A DNA stretch of 64,000 nucleotides, from positions 1 to 64,000 of the forward strand of contig JADLAX010000050.1 in assembly GCA_020848035.1 (NCBI GenBank). Reading direction: 5' to 3'. The DNA is from Anaerolineae bacterium. GTDB taxonomy: Bacteria; Chloroflexota; Anaerolineae; Promineifilales; Promineifilaceae. This document shows positions 43,751 through 52,000 of the stretch, one piece after another (the first letter of the stretch is position 1; every line of letters begins with the position of its first letter). The notes below the pieces were generated by a model. That model ran no database searches, was not told where the DNA came from, and was given only the letters and a program-made list of their open reading frames with translations. Position numbers and translations under genes: made by a program.

Positions 43751-45241
43751 TTAGTTTGTCCGTGCATCCGTCAGATACGGATTGTCGAAGTTGAAGTAGT
43801 TGTAGGTTGCGCGGGATAAGTTGGCCAGCAGCGGTGAGCTAATCTCCCACTCCAGCCAATCGGGCTTATACAAAAATTGCACGATAACGTAGTCGGCACC
43901 GGGCGAAAAAACAATGCCAGCGTCGCCATGGGTATCGCTAATCCAACCGTGCCGGTGGGCTACGGCCGTTTCCGGCGGCACCCCCTCTTCAATTAAGCTG
44001 CCAATCCTGTTTTGCAGCATAAACGCCAAAATTGTCTGGCATTCCGTCTGGGTCACGTCCCCTTCAAATACCGCCATCAACGCCCCGCCAGTCCCCTCGG
44101 CGCAGTAATACAGCATAGACAGCAGTGTGCCCATATCTTCAGCGGTGGTTTGCAGGTACGGGCTGGGCAGGGTGCGCAGCGCTTCCACCGAATTGGCAGG
44201 CGTAGACGGCCGGGTAATGCCCGCCGGAGGTTCGGCATCGTACGGCAGCACAATAAACGTATTGACCAACCCCAGCTGCTGCAACGTCTGCGTTACCTGC
44301 TGCGCCCCCGGGCGCGGGTCGTCCTGCCCGCCAATAAAACGCAGCAGCTGGTTGGCCCCCTCGTTACTCAAATCGGCCGAAAGGGTGCTGGAAATCCAGC
44401 CCGCTTGCGTCAATGTCGGTTCCTGGTCCAGCAGGCGGTATGTTTCCAGCACAATGGGCAGCTTCAACAAATCCATGCCCGACATCGGCAAATCGGCATT
44501 GATGGCAATCTCGTCGACCCCCGCGTTTAAGTCCATCACAAACATGCTGCCCGCGCCGCCCGTCACCTGCTCATAATCTTGCAGGCTGTTTACCAGCAGG
44601 CGGGTTAGCAGATTAATTTGCGGCCGTTCCGGTGTACTTGGCTCCACCACCAAGCGCGCCTCGCGGTTAGAAGCCCGGTAAAGCGCCCCTTCCACATCGG
44701 CAAAACTGGCCTCAACGTTGGTCACCGTGCCCGTTTCACCGTACTGGAAGCTAAACGTGCCCGGCACCGGCTGGGCGGGCTGCGTTGGCTGGTCCATCAG
44801 AGCGGCAATATCGCCCAAGACGCGCCGCAGCGCCTCCCGGTTGTGCGTCGCCGTCAGCTCCACCGGCGAAACTTCCACCGGCGTGCCCCATAAAAAGCCC
44901 CAAAAGCCAGCCCAGAAATCCTGTTGCGTTCGCTCAATATCGGCCGCGCTCAACATCGTGTCCAGGTCCAGCTCAAACTCCGCATCAGCGGGGCTGATTT
45001 CAAAGCGATCCTGGCCGTGATAAATAAGCACCGGCGCCTCGATGTAGCGGTTGGTGAGCACGTTGGTGGCCTCATCGCGGCTCCGCCCGCCCACATCAAC
45101 ACCAGCCACGGTTAAACCTGTGGGATAGTTCCCCCGCAGGCTGGCATATTGAAACAGCTTGATCAGGAGAAAAACGGTGGCGGCCACCAGGATAGTGACA
45201 GTAAACCACTGCCCAGCGCCCGGTGATGAACGACGATTCAT
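43751..45241 (-). CDS. Class A beta-lactamase-fold paralogue, catalytic Ser replaced by Asp
   Basis: 496 residues, about 35-40 percent like the downstream paralogue across the whole length, with N-terminal membrane anchor and TVAGVDVGGRSRDEATNVLT PG-binding domain. At the nucleophile position the sequence is GMDLLKLPIV: Asp in place of Ser while Lys remains (about residue 255). The second motif is LSNEGANQLL and the third HRHGW. The Ser loss predicts no acyl-enzyme chemistry, so it may bind peptidoglycan or regulate its partner. SD GAGGAG. Confidence 0.85.
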   Translation of the reverse strand: MNRRSSPGAGQWFTVTILVAATVFLLIKLFQYASLRGNYPTGLTVAGVDVGGRSRDEATNVLTNRYIEAPVLIYHGQDRFEISPADAEFELDLDTMLSAADIERTQQDFWAGFWGFLWGTPVEVSPVELTATHNREALRRVLGDIAALMDQPTQPAQPVPGTFSFQYGETGTVTNVEASFADVEGALYRASNREARLVVEPSTPERPQINLLTRLLVNSLQDYEQVTGGAGSMFVMDLNAGVDEIAINADLPMSGMDLLKLPIVLETYRLLDQEPTLTQAGWISSTLSADLSNEGANQLLRFIGGQDDPRPGAQQVTQTLQQLGLVNTFIVLPYDAEPPAGITRPSTPANSVEALRTLPSPYLQTTAEDMGTLLSMLYYCAEGTGGALMAVFEGDVTQTECQTILAFMLQNRIGSLIEEGVPPETAVAHRHGWISDTHGDAGIVFSPGADYVIVQFLYKPDWLEWEISSPLLANLSRATYNYFNFDNPYLTDARTN

Positions 45242-45297
45242 ATAACGGATTGTTCTCCTCTATCCCAAATTCATGCCGTCTGCATAATTCCAACAAT

Positions 45298-45939
45298 TCA
45301 TTTGCGGACGGCCGCTACCGCCGCCTGGATGGCCAGCTCGGTGTGAGTGGTAATCGGCCCTGGCAAGGCGTGGTAGGGAAACCATTGTGCTTCGATAATT
45401 TCATGGCTCAACTGCAAGTCGCCCGGATTCAGCTGACCGACGTAGGCAATGCCCACATAAGCCGTAGCTGCATCGTGATGAACGGAGACGGCGGGGCCAA
45501 GTACGGCCGTTAAACCCGTCTCTTCCCACAATTCCCGCAGCACCCCGGCCGCTGGTGCCTCATTCTTTTTTAACCAGCCACCAGGCAAACCCCATTGGTA
45601 ATACGGATGAAAGACATGCCGCAGCATAAACACTTCGTGGGCTTCATTCACGGCCACCAGGCCAACGCCAATGCGCTGCCGGGGTACGGTGAGCCGAATT
45701 CCCACCCGCATCGCCAGGCAAACCACCGAGTTCTGCGCCAACTTCGTAGCCCAGACCTTCCAGCTGTTTGTCTGGGTGGTCACCTCTTTAGTCAAACTCA
45801 GTCCTGTCTCTTGGCAATATGCGCCACACACGCCAAAATTGTTTACGTAGGCTTGCGCACACAGCTTCGTTACCCGGAACTTATTGTCGCGCAATTCCCT
45901 TTTGCCTTTCCTGAGAAGTTTATGAACGGGCCGGGCCAT
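45298..45939 (-). CDS. Nudix hydrolase
   Basis: 213 residues from ATG at 45939 (an earlier start is 8 codons upstream). The Nudix box is complete: GGWLKKNEAPAAGVLREL then WEETGL (G-x5-E-x7-R-E-x2-E-E-x-G), about residues 118-141. The N-terminal 90 residues are an unusual basic, Cys-rich helical part that precedes the domain; the catalytic fold begins at IGVGLVAVNEAHEV. Substrate (nucleotide sugar, NAD-like or other diphosphate) cannot be assigned. Confidence 0.87.
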   Translation of the reverse strand: MARPVHKLLRKGKRELRDNKFRVTKLCAQAYVNNFGVCGAYCQETGLSLTKEVTTQTNSWKVWATKLAQNSVVCLAMRVGIRLTVPRQRIGVGLVAVNEAHEVFMLRHVFHPYYQWGLPGGWLKKNEAPAAGVLRELWEETGLTAVLGPAVSVHHDAATAYVGIAYVGQLNPGDLQLSHEIIEAQWFPYHALPGPITTHTELAIQAAVAAVRK

Positions 45940-46157
45940 TTTACCAACGGCACAGTATAGCAAAAAGCATCTGCGCCGTCAGATTTGGGCAGGGCCAAAG
46001 GGGTGACGTTAGTCTGGCATTTACCTGTCGTTTAGCCAGCTCTCATCTGCGGCAAGCGCCGCCGAAACTTTCATGAAGGCCTGACGTATAGGCGGTTAAT
46101 TCAACAATGACGGCGCTGAACTTGCAAAATCTCAACAGCGTCGGTACGGAGGCAACC

Positions 46158-46574
46158 ATGTCTGAAAGCAGATTAACTCGCAGCGAAACAGACAAAATGA
46201 TAGCCGGTGTGTGTGGTGGTTTGGCTGAATATCTAAACCTGGACCCGGTCTGGGTACGACTTTTGTTTGTCCTTCTGATCTTTGCCAGCGGTATTGGCAT
46301 TCCCATTTACCTGGTTTTATGGGTGATTATGCCTCGGGTTGAAGCCGCCGGGCAGCCGGGCAGCGCCGTCTTGCAAGACAATTTTGAGGATTTAAGCCAG
46401 ACGGTATCTGACAAGATGAGCCGACTGAGCCGCCCGGGCACAATCGGCACCGTGCTCATTCTGTTTGGCGTCTACTTCTTGCTCTCTCAGCTAGGCTGGC
46501 TCAATGGGGCCATTTTCTGGCCAGTTGTGATTATTGGGGCTGGGGTTTACATGCTGACACGCCGCGAGGCATAA
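46158..46574 (+). CDS. PspC-domain membrane protein
   Basis: 138 residues, start ATG at 46158 after ACGGAGGC; the frame continues upstream without good protein. N-terminal PspC domain: DKMIAGVCGGLAEYLNLDPV (residues 13-32) and VRLLFVLLIFASGIGIPIYL. A charged linker and two further helices with GTVLILFGVYFLLSQLGWL (LiaF-like end). PspC proteins sense membrane stress or link to phage-shock response. Convergent with the histidine kinase gene; terminated by the hairpin at 46610. Confidence 0.87.
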   Translation: MSESRLTRSETDKMIAGVCGGLAEYLNLDPVWVRLLFVLLIFASGIGIPIYLVLWVIMPRVEAAGQPGSAVLQDNFEDLSQTVSDKMSRLSRPGTIGTVLILFGVYFLLSQLGWLNGAIFWPVVIIGAGVYMLTRREA

Positions 46575-46609
46575 GCGGCGGCACCGGCCAATGAATGAAA
46601 CCGTAAGAG

Positions 46610-46641
46610 AACGGCCGTCTGGCACCAGACGGCCGTTTTTA
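46610..46641. terminator. Bidirectional terminator built from ACGGCCGT
   Basis: AACGGCCGTCTGG (46610-46622) pairs perfectly with CCAGACGGCCGTT (46625-46637), followed by T. The stem contains the octamer palindrome on both sides. It separates the convergent PspC and histidine kinase genes and its right end overlaps the kinase stop codon. It shows the window's major repeat being used as a terminator arm. Confidence 0.85.
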
Positions 46642-48108
46642 TTGCGAGCGCCGAAACGTAGAGCCAAGTACCCGCAGCCCTGGCCGCGTTTTAGAAGGGT
46701 CTTCCTGCGTTCCTTCAACAGGTACCGGTTTGGGGTCTTCCACCACCGGCAAAATGATGGTAAACGTGGTGCCTTCACCGACCTTGCTCACCACGTCGAT
46801 GTGGCCGCCGTGCGCCTGGGCAATCCATTTGGCAATGGCCAGCCCCAGCCCGGCCCCCCCCTGTCCAGAATGTCCACGGGCGCGAGCCTTATCCACCCGG
46901 TAAAAACGATCAAAAATGTAGGGTAAATCTTCGGCGGGGATCCCCATGCCGGTGTCGGCAATGCTCAGGTAGGCCCAGCCATTTTTCTTAGACAGGCTCA
47001 CATCCACCTTGCCGCCATCCGGTGTGTACTTGATGGCGTTGCTGATCAGGTTCAGCAAAAGCTGCTTCAGCCGATCCACATCGCCCATGATGCACACCTG
47101 GTCTACCTCGCTCACCTTCACGTCTACCAATTTTTCCAGCAGGCGCACCTGGCGGTATACCTCAAACAGCAGGTTATCTAACTCTACCTTTTGCTTTTCC
47201 AGGGGTAGGCCACCGGCATCTGCACGGGCCAGCAAAAGTAAATCGCCCACCAGGCGCGTCATGCGCTCAATTTCTTCCTGGATGATTTCCAGCGATTCCG
47301 GATCGGCGTCGCCCATACGGCGCATGAGGTCCACATTGCCGCGAATGGCGGTGAGCGGCGTGCGCAGCTCGTGCGACACGTCGGCCAGCAGGCGCTGCTG
47401 GGTTTGGAACAGCCGCTCCAGCCGCTCCAGCAGCTGGTTGAACGAGCGGGCCAGCACACCAATTTCGTCGGTGCGTTCGGTGTTGGGCACGCGGCGGCTC
47501 AGGTCATCGGCGTTGGTAATCTGCCGGGCCACGGCGGCCATGTCTTCCAGCGGCTTAAACGAACTGGGGGTGAGCAGGACGGCCAGAAAGAGGGAGGCGG
47601 AAGCGCCAGCAAAGCCCACAAAGAGGGCAATCACCAAAAAGCGGTTGAAGCTTTCGATGTTGTCTACCAAACGGCCGACTTGCAGATACCCCACCAGTTC
47701 ATCGTCATCGTGCAGAGGCACGGTTAACACCCGAATGGTGCTGTCTTCACGAATGACGTAGTTGAGCGTTTCCCGGTCGTGCAGGGCGGTTTCGTCCAGC
47801 AGGGCAGGCTCCAGGGAGATCAGGTTTTGCGACTGCAAGGTGATGCCACCATTCACATCCAGCACCATGAAGAAGGAAGCGGCCGTTTCCAGGTTGTCCA
47901 AATCCTCATCAATGCCAATGCGGATAGCCCGACCGCCCACGGGCATCAAATCGGCCGACTGTAGCTCGGTGGCCAGCGCCCGCAGATCCATGTCGACTTC
48001 CTGGTTGATGCGGTTACGCGGCAGCAAATACACAATGGCGGCAAACAGCACAAAGGCCACCATAAAGATGGAAGTATAAACAAGGAGCAGGCGGTTCTGA
48101 ATCGACAA
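46639..48108 (-). CDS. OmpR-partner sensor histidine kinase
   Basis: 489 residues, TTG start directly after the regulator stop (3-bp gap). Two transmembrane helices (about 8-30 and 155-183) surround an external sensor domain. HAMP follows (about 184-235), then HisKA with the phospho-acceptor in LLADVSHELRTPL (about 247-259) and a HATPase domain with N-box NLISNAIKYTP and DTGMGIP and GLGLAIA. It is the classic EnvZ/MprB type, with the regulator upstream in the same operon. Signal unknown. Confidence 0.92.
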   Translation of the reverse strand: MSIQNRLLLVYTSIFMVAFVLFAAIVYLLPRNRINQEVDMDLRALATELQSADLMPVGGRAIRIGIDEDLDNLETAASFFMVLDVNGGITLQSQNLISLEPALLDETALHDRETLNYVIREDSTIRVLTVPLHDDDELVGYLQVGRLVDNIESFNRFLVIALFVGFAGASASLFLAVLLTPSSFKPLEDMAAVARQITNADDLSRRVPNTERTDEIGVLARSFNQLLERLERLFQTQQRLLADVSHELRTPLTAIRGNVDLMRRMGDADPESLEIIQEEIERMTRLVGDLLLLARADAGGLPLEKQKVELDNLLFEVYRQVRLLEKLVDVKVSEVDQVCIMGDVDRLKQLLLNLISNAIKYTPDGGKVDVSLSKKNGWAYLSIADTGMGIPAEDLPYIFDRFYRVDKARARGHSGQGGAGLGLAIAKWIAQAHGGHIDVVSKVGEGTTFTIILPVVEDPKPVPVEGTQEDPSKTRPGLRVLGSTFRRSQ

Positions 48109-48111
48109 GGT

Positions 48112-48789
48112 TTACGACTCTTCGCGCAGCACGTAACCGATGCCACGCACGGTATGAATCAGGCGCGACATGCCACCTTCTTCGGTTTTCTGGCGCAGGT
48201 AGCGCACGTACACTTCGATAATGTTGCTTTCGCCGCCAAAGTCATAGTTCCAGACGCGATCAAAAATAAGGTCACGGGTGAGCACCTGACGCGGGTGGCG
48301 CATGAACAGCTCTAGCAGCTCATACTCTTTGGCGGTGAGGTCGAAGATACGGCCGTCGCGACGCCCCTGCCGCGTGCCGGTATCCAGTTCCAAATCGGCA
48401 AAGCGGTACACCTGCGGCTGTGTGGGCTGCGAGCGGCGCAGCAGGGCACGCACGCGGGCCATCAGCTCGTCAAAGGCAAACGGCTTCACCAGGTAGTCGT
48501 CGGCCCCGGCATCCAGCCCGGTCACGCGGTCTTCAATCGTTTCCTTGGCGGTCAGCATCAAAATAGGCAGATCGCTTACGGCGCGCAGGCGGCGGCACAC
48601 CTCGATGCCGTCCATGCCGGGCAGCATCAGGTCTAGCAGCACCAGGTCCGGCGGGTTTTCCCGGGCCAGCTCTAAACCGGTTTGGCCATCTGCGGCCGTA
48701 TCCACCCGGTAGCCTTCAAAGCTCAGCCCGCGCTGCAAAAATTGTCGAATACGTTCCTCATCTTCGATCACGAGAATACGAATAGTCAT
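48112..48789 (-). CDS. OmpR-family response regulator
   Basis: 225 residues from ATG at 48789, where GGAGG lies 7 bases upstream; an in-frame ATG at 48801 would overlap that site. Receiver domain with acidic pocket (VIEDEE), phospho-acceptor Asp in LVLLDLMLPG (about residue 51), Thr/Lys (MLTAK and DDYLVKPF). The C-terminal winged helix has LTAKEYELLELFMRHPRQVL and RYLRQKTEEGG. Regulates its own operon probably. Kinase follows 3 bp later. Confidence 0.94.
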   Translation of the reverse strand: MTIRILVIEDEERIRQFLQRGLSFEGYRVDTAADGQTGLELARENPPDLVLLDLMLPGMDGIEVCRRLRAVSDLPILMLTAKETIEDRVTGLDAGADDYLVKPFAFDELMARVRALLRRSQPTQPQVYRFADLELDTGTRQGRRDGRIFDLTAKEYELLELFMRHPRQVLTRDLIFDRVWNYDFGGESNIIEVYVRYLRQKTEEGGMSRLIHTVRGIGYVLREES

Positions 48790-48871
48790 TTTGTCCTCCA
48801 AAAGTGATCACGCAGCCGGTTTTCGATGAACCGGTGCGAAAATGGCTTTTTATCGTTTTGATTTGTTGCGA

Positions 48872-48900
48872 ATTGTAAAGGCGGCACCTGTTTTGCACAA
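48872..48900 (-). promoter_or_regulatory. Candidate promoter of the two-component operon
   Basis: On the minus strand TTGTGC (48895-48900) and TACAAT (48872-48877) are 17 bases apart, 80 bases before the regulator start. -10 fits 5 of 6, -35 only 3 of 6. A small inverted repeat CCGGTT/AACCGG (about 48816-48834) lies between it and the start and may be a binding site for a regulator. Confidence 0.35.
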
Positions 48901-49183
48901 AAACAGTTTGTCTGTTTGGTTTAGGCAAGGTTACAATGGACATGGGAAGATGGGAATAAAATCATTGTCTCACCCCTGTTTTGTACCCCTCAGGGCAAAT
49001 GGTGCTTTTATTTCTAATCTAGGATAGTAGCAAATGAGTGATTTGCTCGTCTATAACTGACAAGATTTCTTAATCTCTCATCTATTTTGAAACTATTTTG
49101 CATTTGACCTTACCGACAACGGCCGTTTGGCTGGCAGCACGGTATAGTTCAGTATACACACACCTGCCCATCTGGAGTCAAAA
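48901..49183. other. Intergenic stretch between divergent operons
   Basis: 283 bases without gene. AT-rich middle. One ACGGCCGT palindrome at about 49118. No convincing promoter for the PAP2 gene was located. Confidence 0.35.
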
Positions 49184-50173
49184 ATGGACGCTCTTTATCA
49201 GTTTGGCCTAAACGCCACGCACTGGCTGCAAACCAATTTGCCGCAGCTAGAGCCGTTTTTCCGGTTTATCAGCACGCTAGGGCTTGAAGAATTTTACCTG
49301 GCGGTACTGCCGATGATTTACTGGAGCATCAACAAAGAGGCCGGGCGGGCGGTGGCCTACATTTTTTTGTTGGGCAATGTGTTTAACAACATGCTCAAAC
49401 ATGGCTTGCGGGAGCCACGGCCGTTTTGGCTGGACCCCACCCTGGAGCGTTTCACCGACTACGGCTACGGCATACCCAGCGGCCACACGCAGTTCACCAC
49501 CACCATTTACCTGTTTATTGCCACCTGGGTGCGCCGTCGTTGGGTCTGGTTTTTGGCCATCTTGATGGTGATTTTAATGCCGCTCAGCCGCATTTACCTG
49601 GGCTCACACTTTGTGCAGGATGTGGTGGCGGGCTTTTTGCTTGGTCTGCTGGTGCTGATTGGCTACCTCATCTGGCAGCGGCGCTACATGGCCAAATTCG
49701 AGAAGCGCATCATGGGGCAGCGGCTGTTGACGGCCGTTGCCATTCCCGTGGCATTAACGGCCGTTTACCTCATCATCCGGCTCATCATTGGCGAACCCAA
49801 CACCAACGTGGCCTGGGCCAGCTATATTCCGGTGGCTGAGTTAGAGAGTTTGGAAGGGATGGTAACGGCCGTTGCGACCGTCCTCGGCGCGGGCATTGGC
49901 CTGGTGCTGGAGCGCAGCCGTATTCGCTTCTTGGTCGATGGCCCGATCTGGCAGCGGGCGGTGCGCTACCTGCTGGGCATTGTGGTGGCCGGGGCCATTT
50001 GGGCCGGGCTGGGCCAGCTCTTCCCCGACGATCCGCTGTGGCTGGCGCTGCCGCTGCGCCTGCTGCGCTACGCCCTGCTCACGTTGTGGGTGACGTATTA
50101 TGCGCCCTGGCTCTTTGTCAAAATCAAACTCGCCCAGGCCAAACCCGACCCCGGCATTGAAATGACGCTGTAG
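49184..50173 (+). CDS. PAP2-superfamily membrane phosphatase
   Basis: 329 residues, ATG after GGAG. Eight or so hydrophobic helices. Three phosphatase motifs: KHGLREPRPFW (KxxxxxxRP, about 67), GIPSGHTQF (PSGH, about 102) and SRIYLGSHFVQDV (SRxxxxxHxxxD, about 140). C-terminal half has further helices and no known catalytic role. Substrate may be undecaprenyl diphosphate or phosphatidate. Alone, with an ACGGCCGT site at positions about 49730, 49756 and 49863. Confidence 0.9.
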   Translation: MDALYQFGLNATHWLQTNLPQLEPFFRFISTLGLEEFYLAVLPMIYWSINKEAGRAVAYIFLLGNVFNNMLKHGLREPRPFWLDPTLERFTDYGYGIPSGHTQFTTTIYLFIATWVRRRWVWFLAILMVILMPLSRIYLGSHFVQDVVAGFLLGLLVLIGYLIWQRRYMAKFEKRIMGQRLLTAVAIPVALTAVYLIIRLIIGEPNTNVAWASYIPVAELESLEGMVTAVATVLGAGIGLVLERSRIRFLVDGPIWQRAVRYLLGIVVAGAIWAGLGQLFPDDPLWLALPLRLLRYALLTLWVTYYAPWLFVKIKLAQAKPDPGIEMTL

Positions 50174-50494
50174 CTATTTTGCCAACACCAGTTCAAAAAC
50201 AGCCCCTTCGCTGGAGCTGGAAACGGCCAGCATAGTGTTGTCGGGTGAAAAATCAAGCACACTAACCGAACTCAATTGCCCTTGCCCTCTCCCCATATCT
50301 AACGTTTGCAGCAATTGCATATCTGCTACTGAAAAGATAAGAACCTGCCCACGATTTTTCCCACTGCCGTAGTATTCCTGCACGGTTGCCAGCAATGTAT
50401 TATCCGCTGAAAAGGCGAGCCCATCATCTCCCCGCCAGGAGGAATCCAATTGAATCCGATGTATTTCCTGCCACTCGGTGCCATCTCGCCGCAA
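50174..50494 (-). pseudogene. 3' part of the beta-propeller gene after an in-frame stop
   Basis: 106 residues from an ATG, in exactly the same frame as the ORF ending at 50498. The sequence continues the blade pattern directly: QSIL-stop-ILRRDGTEWQEIHRI, then LAFSADNTLLATV and VLDFSPDNTMLAV. It holds the last two or three blades of a propeller that starts in 50498-51874. The ATG lies only two codons past the stop, with no Shine-Dalgarno site, so separate translation would need coupling. It is best read as the cut-off C-terminus. Confidence 0.7.
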
Positions 50495-50497
50495 AAT

Positions 50498-51874
50498 TTA
50501 CAAGATGCTTTGGCTGTTCATCACGGCCAACAGCTGTTCATCGTCAGAGAAGACTATACGTTGAACAAAAGCTTCGCCCTCAATGCCTTCGATGGGGAAA
50601 ACGGCCGTTTCCTCCCCACTCCGCACATCATAAAAACGTACTGCCTGATCCAGCCCTACCGCTAACAGCGTTTGTCCCAGAGCAGTTTTGGTATAATTTT
50701 CAGTTTTTAGAGAAAAAACAGGCTGCCAGGTGTCAGTACCCAAAACTTCAACAGTTCGGGTGCTACCACTGGGGCCTACGAGTTTGCCATCTGGTGAAAG
50801 AACCATATTTGAGGCATCAGAAACGGTTTGCACGGTAACGCTTTGCGCGGGCACATCCCAGAATAAGATGCTATCGCCTCTATTTTCAGCAACGGCCGTA
50901 CGGCCGTCAGCCGAAAATGATAAGCTAGAAACATATCTGTCATTTATCAAACGTGTGGCCGTAAACAAATTGATGAAGGAATTGCCCTCGACTGGCTCAA
51001 TGACGATTGCTCGGCCAGATAACCGGGCCAGCTGGCCATCGGGTAAAAAGAGCAAATTTTCGCTGTCGGGGTATGCTTTCAGGCAGCCACTTTGCCAGCG
51101 GTGTACCAGGCCGCAAGGGTGGTTGATGGCTTGAGGAATGTCGCCCATAGCATACAACCAGGCGACCAAAATCCAGGTTGCCCCCAAAATCAGTGCCACT
51201 TTTGCCCCGCGTGACGCATGTTGGCTCTGCTGCAATATCTGAGACGTCAACTGAATGCCCAAGAGCAAAAAGAGGCTCAGGTTGAAAGCGCTAATAAAGT
51301 CTATATTCAACAGCCAGATGAACAACCAACCAGACACAATCACTAGAATGATGCCCTGATACGGTTTTACCAACCACCGCACTGGCCTGGGTTCAGACCA
51401 TTGAATTGAAGCTGGTAAACGCTCTTTTAATGCCGCGTACAAACCTGGCATATCGGCAAAGTTTTGGCAGTTGAGCATGTGGAAGACACCTTTGTACAGT
51501 GCAATGCTCTTAATCTCCCCAGCCAGGTTGCGATTGACCATGACACGCTTGATTTGATCAAATTTGACGAGCTGGCTGCGACGATGGCCACGAAATTCCA
51601 CCCAGTCTGCCTCAAGATGGAGCGTAGAGACGCGCCGATTTTGCACACGCTCGGAATTGGTCCATTGAACCACCACGAAGGAAATCAGTACGAGAAGCCC
51701 ACAGATGACCAGTGCGCCGATGAGAACGGCCGTTATTCCCCACCGATTAACAAACTCCTCATTCAAAAAGAAAACGACGTAGAACAAGACAAACCAAATA
51801 AGACCTTTGTCTAGCAGTAATTCTTTTAAATTAGTTTTCGGAGGCTTGTTTTGGAGAAAAACCAACTCTGACAT
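50498..51874 (-). CDS. Membrane protein with C-terminal beta-propeller, interrupted by stop
   Basis: 458 residues from MSELVFLQNKPP (an upstream ATG at 51955 adds 27). The N-terminus has two helices, then a PH-like segment (VSTLHLEADWVEFRGHRRS), two to three further helices (about residues 205-285), and WD40-like blades (YVSSLSFSADGRTAVAENRG, NMVLSPDGKLVG). The reading frame ends at TAA (50498-50500) in the middle of a blade and resumes in the same frame after it. A single nonsense change (for example from a TAT/TAC or CAA codon) would explain the state. Function unknown. Confidence 0.7.
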   Translation of the reverse strand: MSELVFLQNKPPKTNLKELLLDKGLIWFVLFYVVFFLNEEFVNRWGITAVLIGALVICGLLVLISFVVVQWTNSERVQNRRVSTLHLEADWVEFRGHRRSQLVKFDQIKRVMVNRNLAGEIKSIALYKGVFHMLNCQNFADMPGLYAALKERLPASIQWSEPRPVRWLVKPYQGIILVIVSGWLFIWLLNIDFISAFNLSLFLLLGIQLTSQILQQSQHASRGAKVALILGATWILVAWLYAMGDIPQAINHPCGLVHRWQSGCLKAYPDSENLLFLPDGQLARLSGRAIVIEPVEGNSFINLFTATRLINDRYVSSLSFSADGRTAVAENRGDSILFWDVPAQSVTVQTVSDASNMVLSPDGKLVGPSGSTRTVEVLGTDTWQPVFSLKTENYTKTALGQTLLAVGLDQAVRFYDVRSGEETAVFPIEGIEGEAFVQRIVFSDDEQLLAVMNSQSIL

Positions 51875-51956
51875 ACGCACGCTCGCAATTATGTAAACTT
51901 TTGTGATTGACTGGAACAATCGAAGCGCCAAAAGTATAGCAAATTTTGCGGGCAAC

Positions 51957-51988
51957 GGTGACAGTCACTTCCAAAAGTGACTGCCACC
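51957..51988. repeat. GGTGACAGTCACTT inverted repeat
   Basis: Arms 51957-51970 (GGTGACAGTCACTT) and 51975-51988 (AAGTGACTGCCACC, one mismatch) with loop CCAA. It lies between two minus-strand genes. Same family as 60879-60910. Confidence 0.7.
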
Positions 51989-52000
51989 TGAATCACGACA

